Below, piece by piece: positions 5,803 to 12,816 of a DNA stretch of 23,833 bases. Numbering within the stretch: position 1 is the stretch's first letter; every line of letters begins with the position of its first letter. Position numbers and translations under genes: made by a program. The DNA is taken from NCBI GenBank assembly GCA_025935595.1, contig JAICUZ010000010.1, positions 1 through 23,833 of the forward strand, written 5' to 3'. The DNA comes from Burkholderiales bacterium. GTDB taxonomy: Bacteria > Actinomycetota > Thermoleophilia > Gaiellales > Gaiellaceae. Under the pieces are notes generated by a model that saw only the letters and a list, made by a program, of their open reading frames with translations, was not told where the DNA came from and made no database searches.

Positions 5803-6807
5803 ATGCGGCTCTTCCTACTCGGCCTAGTGGTTGCGCTCGTCGTACCTGCAAATGCGGTTGCGGGCGGTCGCGTGTCGGCGTTCTACTACCCGTGGTACGG
5901 AACGTCGTCGGCCGACGGCTCGTACCAGCACTGGTCGCAGGACGGTCACGCGCCCCCGAACGACATCGCGTCGTCGTACTACCCGGCGATCGGTCTCTAC
6001 TCGTCGTCCGACAAGCTCGTGATCGACGCGCAGATGAGCGAGATCCGCGGGGCGGGGATCGACGAGATCGCGGTGTCGTGGTGGGGGAAGGGCTCGCCGG
6101 AGGACCTGCGCATGCCTGCGATCGTGAGCGCGGCGGGCAAGCGCGGCGTGATCGTGGCCGCACACATCGAGCCGTACCACGGTCGAACTGTCGAGTCGAT
6201 CGCGAGCGACATCGCGTACCTCGCGGGCAGGTACGGGATCAGGACGTTCTACATCTACCGCCCGTTCGACATGGCGCCGGGTGACTGGGCGGACAACCAT
6301 CCGCTCCTGCATCCCGCCCCCGACATCACCCTCTACGCGCAGACGGCGCTCGCGGGCGCCGCCGCCACCGCACGGTTCGACGGCGTCTACACCTACGACA
6401 TCGTCACCTACGGCGGGAACAGCTTCCACCGGCTCTGCGCAGAGGCGCACGCGATGCACCTGCTCTGCGCGCCGTCGGTCGGGCCCGGGTACAACGCAAA
6501 GCGGGGAAGCGGGGACGCGGTCGTCAAGCTGCGGAAGCGCGGGCAGACCTACGACGCGATGTGGCGCGCGGCGCTCGCGAGCGGCGCCGACGACGTCACG
6601 ATCACCTCGTTCAACGAATGGCACGAGGGAACGCAGATCGAGCCGGCCGTCGCCCGGCGGCGCGCCCGCTTCCGGTACCTCTCCTATGACGGGGCGTGGG
6701 GCCTTCACGGCGCCGAGGCAGAAAGCGCCTACCTCGTGCGGACGCGCTACTGGTCGGACGTCTTCCACAAGACGGCGCTGCTGCAGCCGAAGACCAAGGC
6801 GTCGTAA
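5803..6807 (+). CDS. Secreted GH99-like endo-alpha-mannosidase
   Basis: A 334-residue protein with a signal peptide (1-21, VVALVVPANAVAGG). The mature enzyme starts with FYYPWYGT (27-34), the GH99 opening strand. AAHIEPYHGR (119-128), FDGVYTYDIVTYGG, APSVGPGYN and SFNEWHEGTQIEPA (269-282) follow in the same order as in human MANEA. Glu272 and Glu275, spaced as NEWHE, match the two catalytic glutamates of GH99. GH99 enzymes cleave alpha-1,2-mannosidic bonds within glycans through an epoxide-type mechanism; the bacterial substrate here is unknown and could be host or fungal mannan or a self-made mannan. The last 61 bp overlap, antisense, the end of the HutF-like gene. The start ATG 5803 is favoured by the signal peptide; there is no good Shine-Dalgarno sequence. 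Confidence 0.87.
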   Translation: MRLFLLGLVVALVVPANAVAGGRVSAFYYPWYGTSSADGSYQHWSQDGHAPPNDIASSYYPAIGLYSSSDKLVIDAQMSEIRGAGIDEIAVSWWGKGSPEDLRMPAIVSAAGKRGVIVAAHIEPYHGRTVESIASDIAYLAGRYGIRTFYIYRPFDMAPGDWADNHPLLHPAPDITLYAQTALAGAAATARFDGVYTYDIVTYGGNSFHRLCAEAHAMHLLCAPSVGPGYNAKRGSGDAVVKLRKRGQTYDAMWRAALASGADDVTITSFNEWHEGTQIEPAVARRRARFRYLSYDGAWGLHGAEAESAYLVRTRYWSDVFHKTALLQPKTKAS

Positions 6808-7757
6808 ACCGACTTCTCCTCGACACCGCGGAGCTGCGGGTGATCGAGGTCGATCGTCGCGTCGGGCCACGTGTCGAGCCCGAGCGCCGCGGCGCCCTCG
6901 GCTCCGCCGGCGGCGAGCAGGGCGTCGAGCGACATGACGCCGCGCGTCCCGGTCTGGCGGCGGGCGATTCCCTCGAGCTCGCGCAACTCTTCGAGCGGGT
7001 CGATGCGCACGTTCGAGTCGCTGCCGACGCACAGTCGGATCCCGCGGTGCAACACGCGCGCGACGGGCAGGAAGCCGTCACCGAGGTTCGCCTCGGTCGT
7101 CGGGCAGACGCAGATGCGCGCAGCTGCGGCGGCGAGCAGATCGAGCTCGTGTCCATCCGCATGCGTCGCGTGGACGATCGTCGTGCGAGGGCCGAGGCAG
7201 CCGGTCTCGTCGAGCAGCTCGATCGGTCGCATCCCGGTCTCGGCGATGCACTCCTCGATCTCACGCGGCTGCTCGTCCGCGTGCACGTGAAGCGGGAGCT
7301 CGAGTGCTGCGGCGTACGCGCCGAGCTCGCGCAGCGCGTCGGGCGGGCACGCCCGGACCGAGTGGGGCGCGATCCCGACGCGGATCCCTTCGGCGCGCAG
7401 GGCCTCGACGTGCTCGAGGTACTCGGAGACGGAGCTCTGGCGAAACCGGTGGATGCCGCCGCGGAGGTAGCACGCGTAGAGCAGGACGAACGCGACGCCC
7501 GCTTCGGCAGCCGCCTCGGCCGCGGCGCGAGCCTCTTCCAGCCCCAGGTAGTGAAACTCGCCGACCGCGGTGAAGCCGTTGGCGCGGAGCTCCCGGTAGA
7601 CCTCGACGTACTCTCGCCGGATGTCGGCGACCGTCAGGGACTCCGCCAACGCAAGCATGCCGTCGCGCCACGTCCAGAAGTCGCCGCCGCCGTCGCGGCC
7701 GCGCAGCGCGCGCTGGAACGCGTGGCAATGCGCGGCGACGAAGCCCTGAATCTGCAT
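6747..7757 (-). CDS. HutF-like formimidoylglutamate deiminase / amidohydrolase, short form
   Basis: About 336 residues. GFVAAHCHAFQRALRGR carries the HxH metal pair; APHSVRAC, HVHADEQPREIEECIAETG, VHATHAD, CPTTEANLGDGF and GSDSNVRIDPLEELRELEG follow, a near-complete series of HutF motifs with the expected metal ligands and catalytic Asp in GSDSN. HutF deiminates N-formimidoyl-glutamate in histidine breakdown. Usual HutF proteins are about 450 residues; here the N-terminal beta-sandwich segment before the first metal motif is missing and the C-terminus is short. Other hut genes are absent. Two ATGs are possible (7763 and 7757); 7757 is chosen because CAGGAT lies six nt before it. Substrate could differ from HutF. 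Confidence 0.85.
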   Translation of the reverse strand: MQIQGFVAAHCHAFQRALRGRDGGGDFWTWRDGMLALAESLTVADIRREYVEVYRELRANGFTAVGEFHYLGLEEARAAAEAAAEAGVAFVLLYACYLRGGIHRFRQSSVSEYLEHVEALRAEGIRVGIAPHSVRACPPDALRELGAYAAALELPLHVHADEQPREIEECIAETGMRPIELLDETGCLGPRTTIVHATHADGHELDLLAAAAARICVCPTTEANLGDGFLPVARVLHRGIRLCVGSDSNVRIDPLEELRELEGIARRQTGTRGVMSLDALLAAGGAEGAAALGLDTWPDATIDLDHPQLRGVEEKSVYDALVFGCSSAVLWKTSDQ

Positions 7758-7762
7758 GGGCA

Positions 7763-7768
7763 TATCCT
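7763..7768 (+). promoter_or_regulatory. -10 hexamer TATCCT, leaderless start of the phosphatidyltransferase gene
   Basis: TATCCT ends 6 nt before GTG 7775. Its near-complement on the other strand, CAGGAT (7769-7764), lies 6 nt before ATG 7757 of the divergent gene, so a shared bidirectional promoter is possible. No Shine-Dalgarno sequence on either side. Confidence 0.45.
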
Positions 7769-7774
7769 GTCAGT

Positions 7775-8299
7775 GTGCGGAGCCGGATCCCGAACGCGCT
7801 GACGATCGCCCGGATCGTGCTGATCCCGGTCTATGTGTGGTTGATCACGACCTGCGACGGCGGCCGGTCATGGCCGGCGGCAATCGTGTTCGGTGTCGCC
7901 GGGGTGACCGACCAGATCGACGGCTACCTGGCCCGGCGTTGGCACGTCGAATCCGCGTTCGGGAAGATCGCCGACCCGCTCGCCGACCGGTTGATGATCG
8001 ACGCCGCGGTGATCCTGCTCGTCCACGCAGGTCGGCTGCCGTGGCTCGCGCTCTTGATCCCGGCGCGTGACATCGTCGCGCTCGCGGGCACACCGATCCT
8101 GATGGGGCGCGGCTACGAGTTCAAGGTCAACCTGCTCGGCAAGGCAGCGACATGGCTGCTGTACGCGTCGCTTGGGTTCGTGATGGTCACGCACGACGGC
8201 GCGACCTGGCCGCTCGTCATCTTCTGGATCGGCCTCGGGCTCGCGTTCGTGGCGCTGGCCGAGTACGTGGTCAAGGCGAAGCGCGAGGCCTTCGCGTGA
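7775..8299 (+). CDS. pgsA: CDP-alcohol phosphatidyltransferase (PgsA-like)
   Basis: A 174-residue integral membrane enzyme that transfers a phosphatidyl group from CDP-diacylglycerol to an alcohol. The full signature D-x2-DG-x2-AR-x8-G-x3-D-x3-D is present: Asp46, Asp49, Gly50, Ala53-Arg54, Gly63, Asp67, Asp71. RIPNALTIARIVLIPVYVW at the N-terminus is the usual first helix. Several hydrophobic helices follow. Glycerol-3-phosphate (phosphatidylglycerophosphate synthase) is the likeliest acceptor, but inositol phosphate enzymes share the motif, so the symbol is tentative. The stop overlaps the next gene's GTG by four bases (GTGA). In actinobacteria this gene often neighbours a mannose-1-phosphate guanylyltransferase and the GarA/FtsR genes, as here. 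Confidence 0.87.
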   Translation: MRSRIPNALTIARIVLIPVYVWLITTCDGGRSWPAAIVFGVAGVTDQIDGYLARRWHVESAFGKIADPLADRLMIDAAVILLVHAGRLPWLALLIPARDIVALAGTPILMGRGYEFKVNLLGKAATWLLYASLGFVMVTHDGATWPLVIFWIGLGLAFVALAEYVVKAKREAFA

Positions 8300-10797
8300 A
8301 GGCCGTCGTGATGGCCGGGGGTGAGGGGACCCGGCTTCGGCCGCTGACCTCGAACCAGCCGAAGCCGATGGTCCCGATCGTCGGCAAGCCGTGCATGGAG
8401 CACATCCTCGAGCTGCTCCGCGAGCACGGCTTCGAGGACGTCGTCGTCACGGTCGCGTTCCTGCCGCAGGCGATCCGCTCGTACTTCGGCGACGGCACGA
8501 GCCTCGGGCTCAACATCCAGTACTCGGTCGAGGAGAACCCGCTCGGGACCGCGGGATCGGTGCGACTCGCGTCCGACGCGTTGGACGAGACGTTCCTCGT
8601 CATCTCGGGCGACGCGCTGTGCGACATCGACCTGCGGCAGGTTGTCGACTTCCACAAGCAGAAAGGCGCGGCGGTCACGATCGGCCTCAAGTCCGTGGAG
8701 AACCCGCTCGAGTTCGGGATCGTCGTCACCGACGACGACGGGAAGGTCGAGCGGTTCCTCGAAAAGCCGTCGTGGGGCCAGGTGTTCTCGGACACGATCA
8801 ACACGGGCATCTACGTGCTCGAGCCCGAGGTGCTGAAGCACGTGCCGACCGACCGGCCCTACGACTTCTCGAAAGAGCTCTTCCCGCTGCTGCTCGAGAT
8901 GGGCCGACCGATCTACGGCTGCGTCTGCGAGGGCTACTGGCAGGACATCGGGAATCTCGACCAGTACCGTCAGGCGAACTTCGACGCACTCGACGAGCGC
9001 GTCCGGCTGAATATGCCGGGTCTGAAGATCCGCGGCGATGTGTGGATCGGCGAGGGCGTCGAGATCGACGACGTGGAAGGGGTCGAGGGGCCGGCGTTCA
9101 TCGGGAACTACGCCCGGATCTCGCCGGAGGCGTCCGTCGGCCCGTACACGGTCCTCGGTTCCGCGACGACGCTGCGCGAGCGCGGCCGCATCGCTCGCTC
9201 GGTGCTCGACGGCTCCTGCTACATCGGCCGGAGCGCGGTCGTCGAGGGCGCGATCATCGGCCGCAACTGCGACATCAGGGCGCACGCACGCATCCACGAG
9301 GGCGTTGCGATCGGCGACCAGGTGACGATCGGCGATCAGTCCGTCATCTACCCGGGGGTTCGCATCTACCCGTACAAGGAGGTCGACTACGGGGCGCAGA
9401 TCTTCGAGAGCCTCATCTGGGAGTCGCGCGGCACGACTCGCGTCTTCGCGCAGGACGGCGTCGTCGGCCTCGTCAACGTCGATCTGACCCCGGAGATCGC
9501 GCTGCGTTTCGGTGCGGCGCTCGGCACCGCGCTCAAGCGAGGCGCCCGGGTCGTCGCGAGCCGCGAGAGCGCTCCGGCGTACCGGATGATCAAGCGTGCG
9601 CTGATCTCGGGGCTCCACTCGACCGGCGTGAACGTCGCCGACCTGCGCACGCTGCCCGCGCCGGTCGGGAAGCACCTGCTGAAGACGCAGGGGTACGACG
9701 CCGCGTTCCACGTCGGGGCGTCGACGACCGATCCGGAAGCGGTGCAGATTCGTCTCTTCGAGCGCCCTGGGATCGCGCTGTCTTCCCAGATGCAGAGAGA
9801 GGTCGAGAAGCACTTCACACGGCAAGAGCTGCGGCGCGTCCCCTTCAGTGACGTCGGGTCGATCACCTATCCGGCGCGGGCCCGCGAGAGCTACGCCAGC
9901 GACTTGCTCGCCGACCTGGATGTGGACGCGATCAGGTCCCGCGGTTTTCGCATCGTCGTCGATTACGGCTACTCGGCCGGCAGCTTCGTGCTTTCGCTCG
10001 TGCTCGGCCCACTCGGCGTCGAGGCGGTCACGTCGCACCCATTCGAGTCCGACGCCGGGTCGACGCCCGGCCGGCTCACGGAGACGATCGACCAGGCGCA
10101 GCGGCTCGTCGCGGCGGTCAACGCCGACTTCGGCGCCGTGTTCGATCGCTCGGCCGAGCGGCTCTACCTGATCGACGAGCGTGGGCGAGAGGTGCGGCCC
10201 GACCAGGCCCTGCTGCTGTACCTGAAGCTGCTTGGCGGCGAGGGCGGGAAGGTCGTCGTCCCGATCACCGCGACGAGCCAGGTCGAAGAGGTCGTCGGCG
10301 GCCGGTACGACGTCGTGCGGACGCCGGCGACGCTGCCGGAGCTGACGCGGGCCGCGTCGGGTGACGGCGTGGTCTTCGCCGGCGCACCAGGTGGCGGCTA
10401 CGTCTTCCCGGCGTTCCTGCCGGCCTACGACGCGATCGCAGCGCTCTGCAAGCTGCTCGAGCTGCTCGCGCCCGTCGACGAGCCGCTCTCGAAGCTCGTC
10501 TCCGAGCTCCCGCGACCGACGCTCGTCCATCGCCAGGTGCAGTGCCCGTGGGCGCTCAAGGGCGCCGTCATGCGCGTCCTCAACGAGCGCTACGCCGACG
10601 GCAACGTCGACACGACCGACGGGATCAAGATCTTCGATTCGCGCGGCTGGGTGCAGGTGCTGCCGGACGGCGACGAGCCGACGATCCACCTCTACGCCGA
10701 GGGTGAGACGCCCGCCGACTCGGAAGAGCTCGAGACGGAGCTCCGGACACTCGTCACCGACCTGATCGAACGGGAGGAGATCGGCGCGGCCCGGTGA
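8296..10797 (+). CDS. Mannose-1-phosphate guanylyltransferase-like protein fused to degenerate phosphohexomutase
   Basis: An 833-residue three-part protein. Residues 1-235 are a sugar-phosphate nucleotidyltransferase with MAGGEGTRLRPLT (6-18), FLEKPSW and GYWQDIG. Residues 240-375 form a left-handed beta-helix of hexapeptide repeats (VWIGEG, AFIGNY, IIGRNC, VAIGDQ). Residues 382-830 align with phosphomannomutase/phosphoglucomutase. In that half the catalytic motifs are altered: TASHNP is GASTTDP (474-480), the metal loop DGDADR is DRSAER (617-622), the GEESG sugar loop is AGAPGGG (695-701) and the phosphate loop RPSGTEP is LPDGDEP (789-795). The first half probably makes GDP-mannose or another NDP-sugar; the mutase half may be regulatory. 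The start is GTG 8296, giving MKAVVMAGG, four bases inside the previous gene. Confidence 0.88.
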   Translation: MKAVVMAGGEGTRLRPLTSNQPKPMVPIVGKPCMEHILELLREHGFEDVVVTVAFLPQAIRSYFGDGTSLGLNIQYSVEENPLGTAGSVRLASDALDETFLVISGDALCDIDLRQVVDFHKQKGAAVTIGLKSVENPLEFGIVVTDDDGKVERFLEKPSWGQVFSDTINTGIYVLEPEVLKHVPTDRPYDFSKELFPLLLEMGRPIYGCVCEGYWQDIGNLDQYRQANFDALDERVRLNMPGLKIRGDVWIGEGVEIDDVEGVEGPAFIGNYARISPEASVGPYTVLGSATTLRERGRIARSVLDGSCYIGRSAVVEGAIIGRNCDIRAHARIHEGVAIGDQVTIGDQSVIYPGVRIYPYKEVDYGAQIFESLIWESRGTTRVFAQDGVVGLVNVDLTPEIALRFGAALGTALKRGARVVASRESAPAYRMIKRALISGLHSTGVNVADLRTLPAPVGKHLLKTQGYDAAFHVGASTTDPEAVQIRLFERPGIALSSQMQREVEKHFTRQELRRVPFSDVGSITYPARARESYASDLLADLDVDAIRSRGFRIVVDYGYSAGSFVLSLVLGPLGVEAVTSHPFESDAGSTPGRLTETIDQAQRLVAAVNADFGAVFDRSAERLYLIDERGREVRPDQALLLYLKLLGGEGGKVVVPITATSQVEEVVGGRYDVVRTPATLPELTRAASGDGVVFAGAPGGGYVFPAFLPAYDAIAALCKLLELLAPVDEPLSKLVSELPRPTLVHRQVQCPWALKGAVMRVLNERYADGNVDTTDGIKIFDSRGWVQVLPDGDEPTIHLYAEGETPADSEELETELRTLVTDLIEREEIGAAR

Positions 10798-10824
10798 AGT
10801 GAACGACGAACCCTGAAGTAGAGG

Positions 10825-10853
10825 TTGACGGTTTACGGCTCCTCTGCTGGAAT
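10825..10853 (+). promoter_or_regulatory. Sigma-A-like promoter of the rsiG-garA-ftsR-apt operon
   Basis: TTGACG (10825-10830) and TGGAAT (10848-10853) are separated by exactly 17 bp, an ideal -35/-10 spacing. Transcription would begin near 10860 and give a leader of about 26 nt that contains GAAAGG (10873-10878), 7 nt before GTG 10886. It is the best canonical promoter seen in the window. Confidence 0.6.
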
Positions 10854-10885
10854 TCGGATCGCAGACCTCGACGAAAGGCGGCAGC

Positions 10886-11128
10886 GTGGAACCGCTACCC
10901 GATCTCGGCTCACTCTCGGAGACCGAGCTGAAGTCCCTGATCGACGACCTCGAACACCAGGAGCACGAGGTCAGCTACCAGCGCCGCCTGCTCCACGGCA
11001 AGATCGACATCCTCCGCGCCGAGCTCGTCGCGCGCCTGCAGGCGACCGGGGGGCAGAGCGTCCTCGACCAGGTCGACGTCGACCGGCTCACCGCGATCCT
11101 CACCGGGAAGACGGCACCGACCGCATGA
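10886..11128 (+). CDS. RsiG-like anti-sigma factor candidate (c-di-GMP motif)
   Basis: An 80-residue helical protein starting at GTG 10886 with a GAAAGG ribosome site. Residues 11-50 (from SETELKSLIDDLEHQEHE to RRLLHGKIDILRAELV) make a helical hairpin resembling the RsiG core, found in Streptomyces annotations as aerial mycelium formation protein. Streptomyces RsiG binds c-di-GMP through E-x3-S-x2-R-x3-Q-x3-D and sequesters the sigma factor WhiG. Here Glu26, Ser30, Arg33 and Asp41 keep this spacing, while the Gln position is His37. One motif copy is present, so two chains would be needed, as described for Rubrobacter. No WhiG-type sigma gene is in the window. The stop overlaps the garA-like ATG by four bases. 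Confidence 0.7.
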   Translation: MEPLPDLGSLSETELKSLIDDLEHQEHEVSYQRRLLHGKIDILRAELVARLQATGGQSVLDQVDVDRLTAILTGKTAPTA

Positions 11129-11583
11129 CCCCGGTGTACTGCACCGAGTGTGGCTTCCAGAACCCGGAGGCCGCCAACTTCTGCGCGCGTTGCGGTGCGA
11201 TGCTGCCGCGGGCCGAGCCGGCGTCCGAGGCGACGCAGTCGCTGACGCCCGAGGACGTCGCCGAGCTCACCGACGATCACACGCTCGGTCTCGAAGGCCC
11301 GGCGCTCGTCGTCCGCGCAGGCGGCGGCAGGGCGGGGGAGAGCTTCCGGCCCACCGGGTCACGCACGCGCATCGGCCGCTCGCCCGACTGCGAGATCTTC
11401 CTCGACGACGTGACCGTCTCCCGCAACCACGCCGTGCTCGTCGAGGACGGCGGCGTGTTCGTGGTCGAGGACCAGGGCTCGCTGAACGGCACTTTCGTCA
11501 ACCGCAAGCGCATCGACCGTGTGCCGCTCCACGAGGGAGACGAGCTGCAGGTCGGCAAGTACCGGCTGACGTTCATCGCATGA
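11125..11583 (+). CDS. GarA/OdhI-like FHA-domain protein with N-terminal zinc ribbon
   Basis: A 152-residue protein. Residues 6-23 hold a zinc ribbon (CTECG and CARCG; Cys6, 9, 20, 23). A linker follows, ASEATQSLTPEDVAE, with Thr/Ser residues in the place where GarA has its phosphorylated ETTS segment. Residues 59-150 are an FHA domain with GRS (84-86), the phosphothreonine-binding SRNH (99-102), and NGT (121-123); IFLDDVTVSR and GSLNGTFVNR are very close to mycobacterial GarA. GarA/OdhI switches 2-oxoglutarate and glutamate metabolism in response to PknG/PknB phosphorylation; that role is inferred only. ATG 11125 overlaps the rsiG-like stop (ATGA) and the stop overlaps ftsR (ATGA), as in the conserved actinobacterial garA-ftsR pair. 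Confidence 0.85.
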   Translation: MTPVYCTECGFQNPEAANFCARCGAMLPRAEPASEATQSLTPEDVAELTDDHTLGLEGPALVVRAGGGRAGESFRPTGSRTRIGRSPDCEIFLDDVTVSRNHAVLVEDGGVFVVEDQGSLNGTFVNRKRIDRVPLHEGDELQVGKYRLTFIA

Positions 11584-12266
11584 CGTCGACCGCTCCGGAG
11601 CAGCGCGAGCGGTTCCTGCGCATCGGCGAGGTCGTTCGGCGGCTCGGCGAGGAGTTCCCGGACATCTCGATCTCGAAGATCCGCTACCTCGAGGACGAAG
11701 GTCTGCTTGCGCCGCGGCGGACACAGGGCGGCTATCGCCTGTTCAGCGAGTCGGACCTCGAGCGGCTGCAGAAGATCCTGCGGCTCCAGCGCGACGAGTT
11801 CCTGCCGCTGCGGGTGATCAAGGACGAGCTCGATGCACCCGGCGCGAAGGAGCGGAAGCGCAAGCGGCCGGCGGCGCTCGGCGGCGAGGAAGAGGCGATC
11901 ACGTTCGAGGAGCTGTGCGAGCGGTCCGGCGTCGCGCCGGACCTCGCAAAGGAGCTCGAAGACTTCGGCTTGCTCGCGCCGCACGGCAGCGGTTCCACGA
12001 AGCGATATCCCGAGTCGGACGCCGACGTCGCAGCAACGTGCGCTCAGCTGACGCGCTTCGGCGTGGCCCCGCGCAACCTGCGGACGTTCCGCACGGCGAC
12101 CGGGCGGGAGGCGGCGCTCCTCGAGCAGCTCGTCGCGCCGGCGCTCCGCGGCCGCAACGCGGAGCGGCGCGCGCAGGCGCTCCGCGATCTGCACCAGCTC
12201 GCGGAGCTGGCCGGCGAGCTCTCGTCGCTGCTCTTCTGGCGCGACCTGCGAGACTTGGCTCAGTGA
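11580..12266 (+). CDS. ftsR: MerR-family regulator, FtsR-like
   Basis: A 228-residue protein. Residues 14-80 form a MerR winged helix: RIGEVVRRLGEEFPDISISK, IRYLEDEGLLAPRRTQGGYRLF and ERLQKILRLQRDEFLPLRVIKDEL (given in pieces) match FtsR/Rv1828 proteins, which have an extra segment between the first helices of the HTH. A basic, disordered linker (KERKRKRP, around 97-104) and a second helical domain (about 110-225) follow. Corynebacterial FtsR activates ftsZ; the mycobacterial homologue follows garA, as here. No metal or drug ligand cysteines are seen. ATG 11580 overlaps the upstream gene, and the stop overlaps apt (GTGA). Confidence 0.85.
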   Translation: MTSTAPEQRERFLRIGEVVRRLGEEFPDISISKIRYLEDEGLLAPRRTQGGYRLFSESDLERLQKILRLQRDEFLPLRVIKDELDAPGAKERKRKRPAALGGEEEAITFEELCERSGVAPDLAKELEDFGLLAPHGSGSTKRYPESDADVAATCAQLTRFGVAPRNLRTFRTATGREAALLEQLVAPALRGRNAERRAQALRDLHQLAELAGELSSLLFWRDLRDLAQ

Positions 12267-12778
12267 CAGATCTGAAGGCGAAGGTCCGGGAGGTTCAGGA
12301 CTTCCCGACGCCCGGCGTGGGGTTCAAGGACGTGACGCCGCTGCTCGCCGACCCGCAGCTCCTGCGCGAGACGGTCGGCGGCCTCGCCGAGTGGGTGCGC
12401 TCCAAGGACGCGGACATCGTCCTCGGCGCCGAGGCACGCGGCTTCTGGATCGGCTCGGCGATCGCGATCGAGGCAGGCGTCGGCTTCGTTCCCGCGCGCC
12501 GGCCGGGGAAGCTGCCGCCGGAGACGGTGAGCGCGAGCTACGTGCTCGAGTACGGCGAGAACTCCCTCGAGCTTCATCCCGAGCTGATCCCGGACGGCTC
12601 GCGCGTCGTCATCCACGACGACGTGCTCGCGACCGGCGGCACCGTGGAGGCGATCAAGGGGCTCGTGGAGCAGCTCGGCGGTGTCGTGGTCGGTGCCTGC
12701 TTCATCATCGAGCTGACGTTCCTCGGCGGCCGGGAGCGGCTGGCCGGTCTCGATCTGCACGCGCTCATCACCTACTGA
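12263..12778 (+). CDS. apt: Adenine phosphoribosyltransferase
   Basis: A 171-residue type I phosphoribosyltransferase that salvages adenine to AMP with PRPP. VREVQDFPTPGVGFKDVTPLL is the Apt N-terminus (here in a single short stretch from residue 8); LGAEARGFWIGSAIA and VVIHDDVLATGGT, the PRPP-binding loop, are canonical. The start GTG 12263 overlaps the ftsR stop by four bases. Its place at the end of the rsiG-garA-ftsR operon is unusual compared with the common actinobacterial apt next to relA and secDF. A GC-rich hairpin 13 bp downstream may end the operon. Confidence 0.93.
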   Translation: MTDLKAKVREVQDFPTPGVGFKDVTPLLADPQLLRETVGGLAEWVRSKDADIVLGAEARGFWIGSAIAIEAGVGFVPARRPGKLPPETVSASYVLEYGENSLELHPELIPDGSRVVIHDDVLATGGTVEAIKGLVEQLGGVVVGACFIIELTFLGGRERLAGLDLHALITY

Positions 12779-12791
12779 AACGAAACCGCTT

Positions 12792-12804
12792 GCGGCCCGG
12801 CCGC
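12792..12804 (+). terminator. Small GC hairpin after apt
   Basis: GCGGC CCG GCCGC gives a 5-bp GC stem with a three-base loop, 13 bp after the apt stop and 12 bp before the next start codon. No U-tract; weak evidence. Confidence 0.25.
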
Positions 12805-12816
12805 GTACTTCTCGGC

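Noticed and set aside
8113..10689. Very long minus-strand open frame (858 codons)
   Set aside because: It is antisense to the nucleotidyltransferase-mutase fusion. Its translation is Arg/Asp-rich without any motif; it is open only because of high G+C codon bias.
10886..11128. RsiG-like protein controlling the sigma factors at 14969 or 16057
   Set aside because: Those are RpoD-like, whereas known RsiG proteins bind WhiG/FliA-type sigma factors; proximity alone does not support it.
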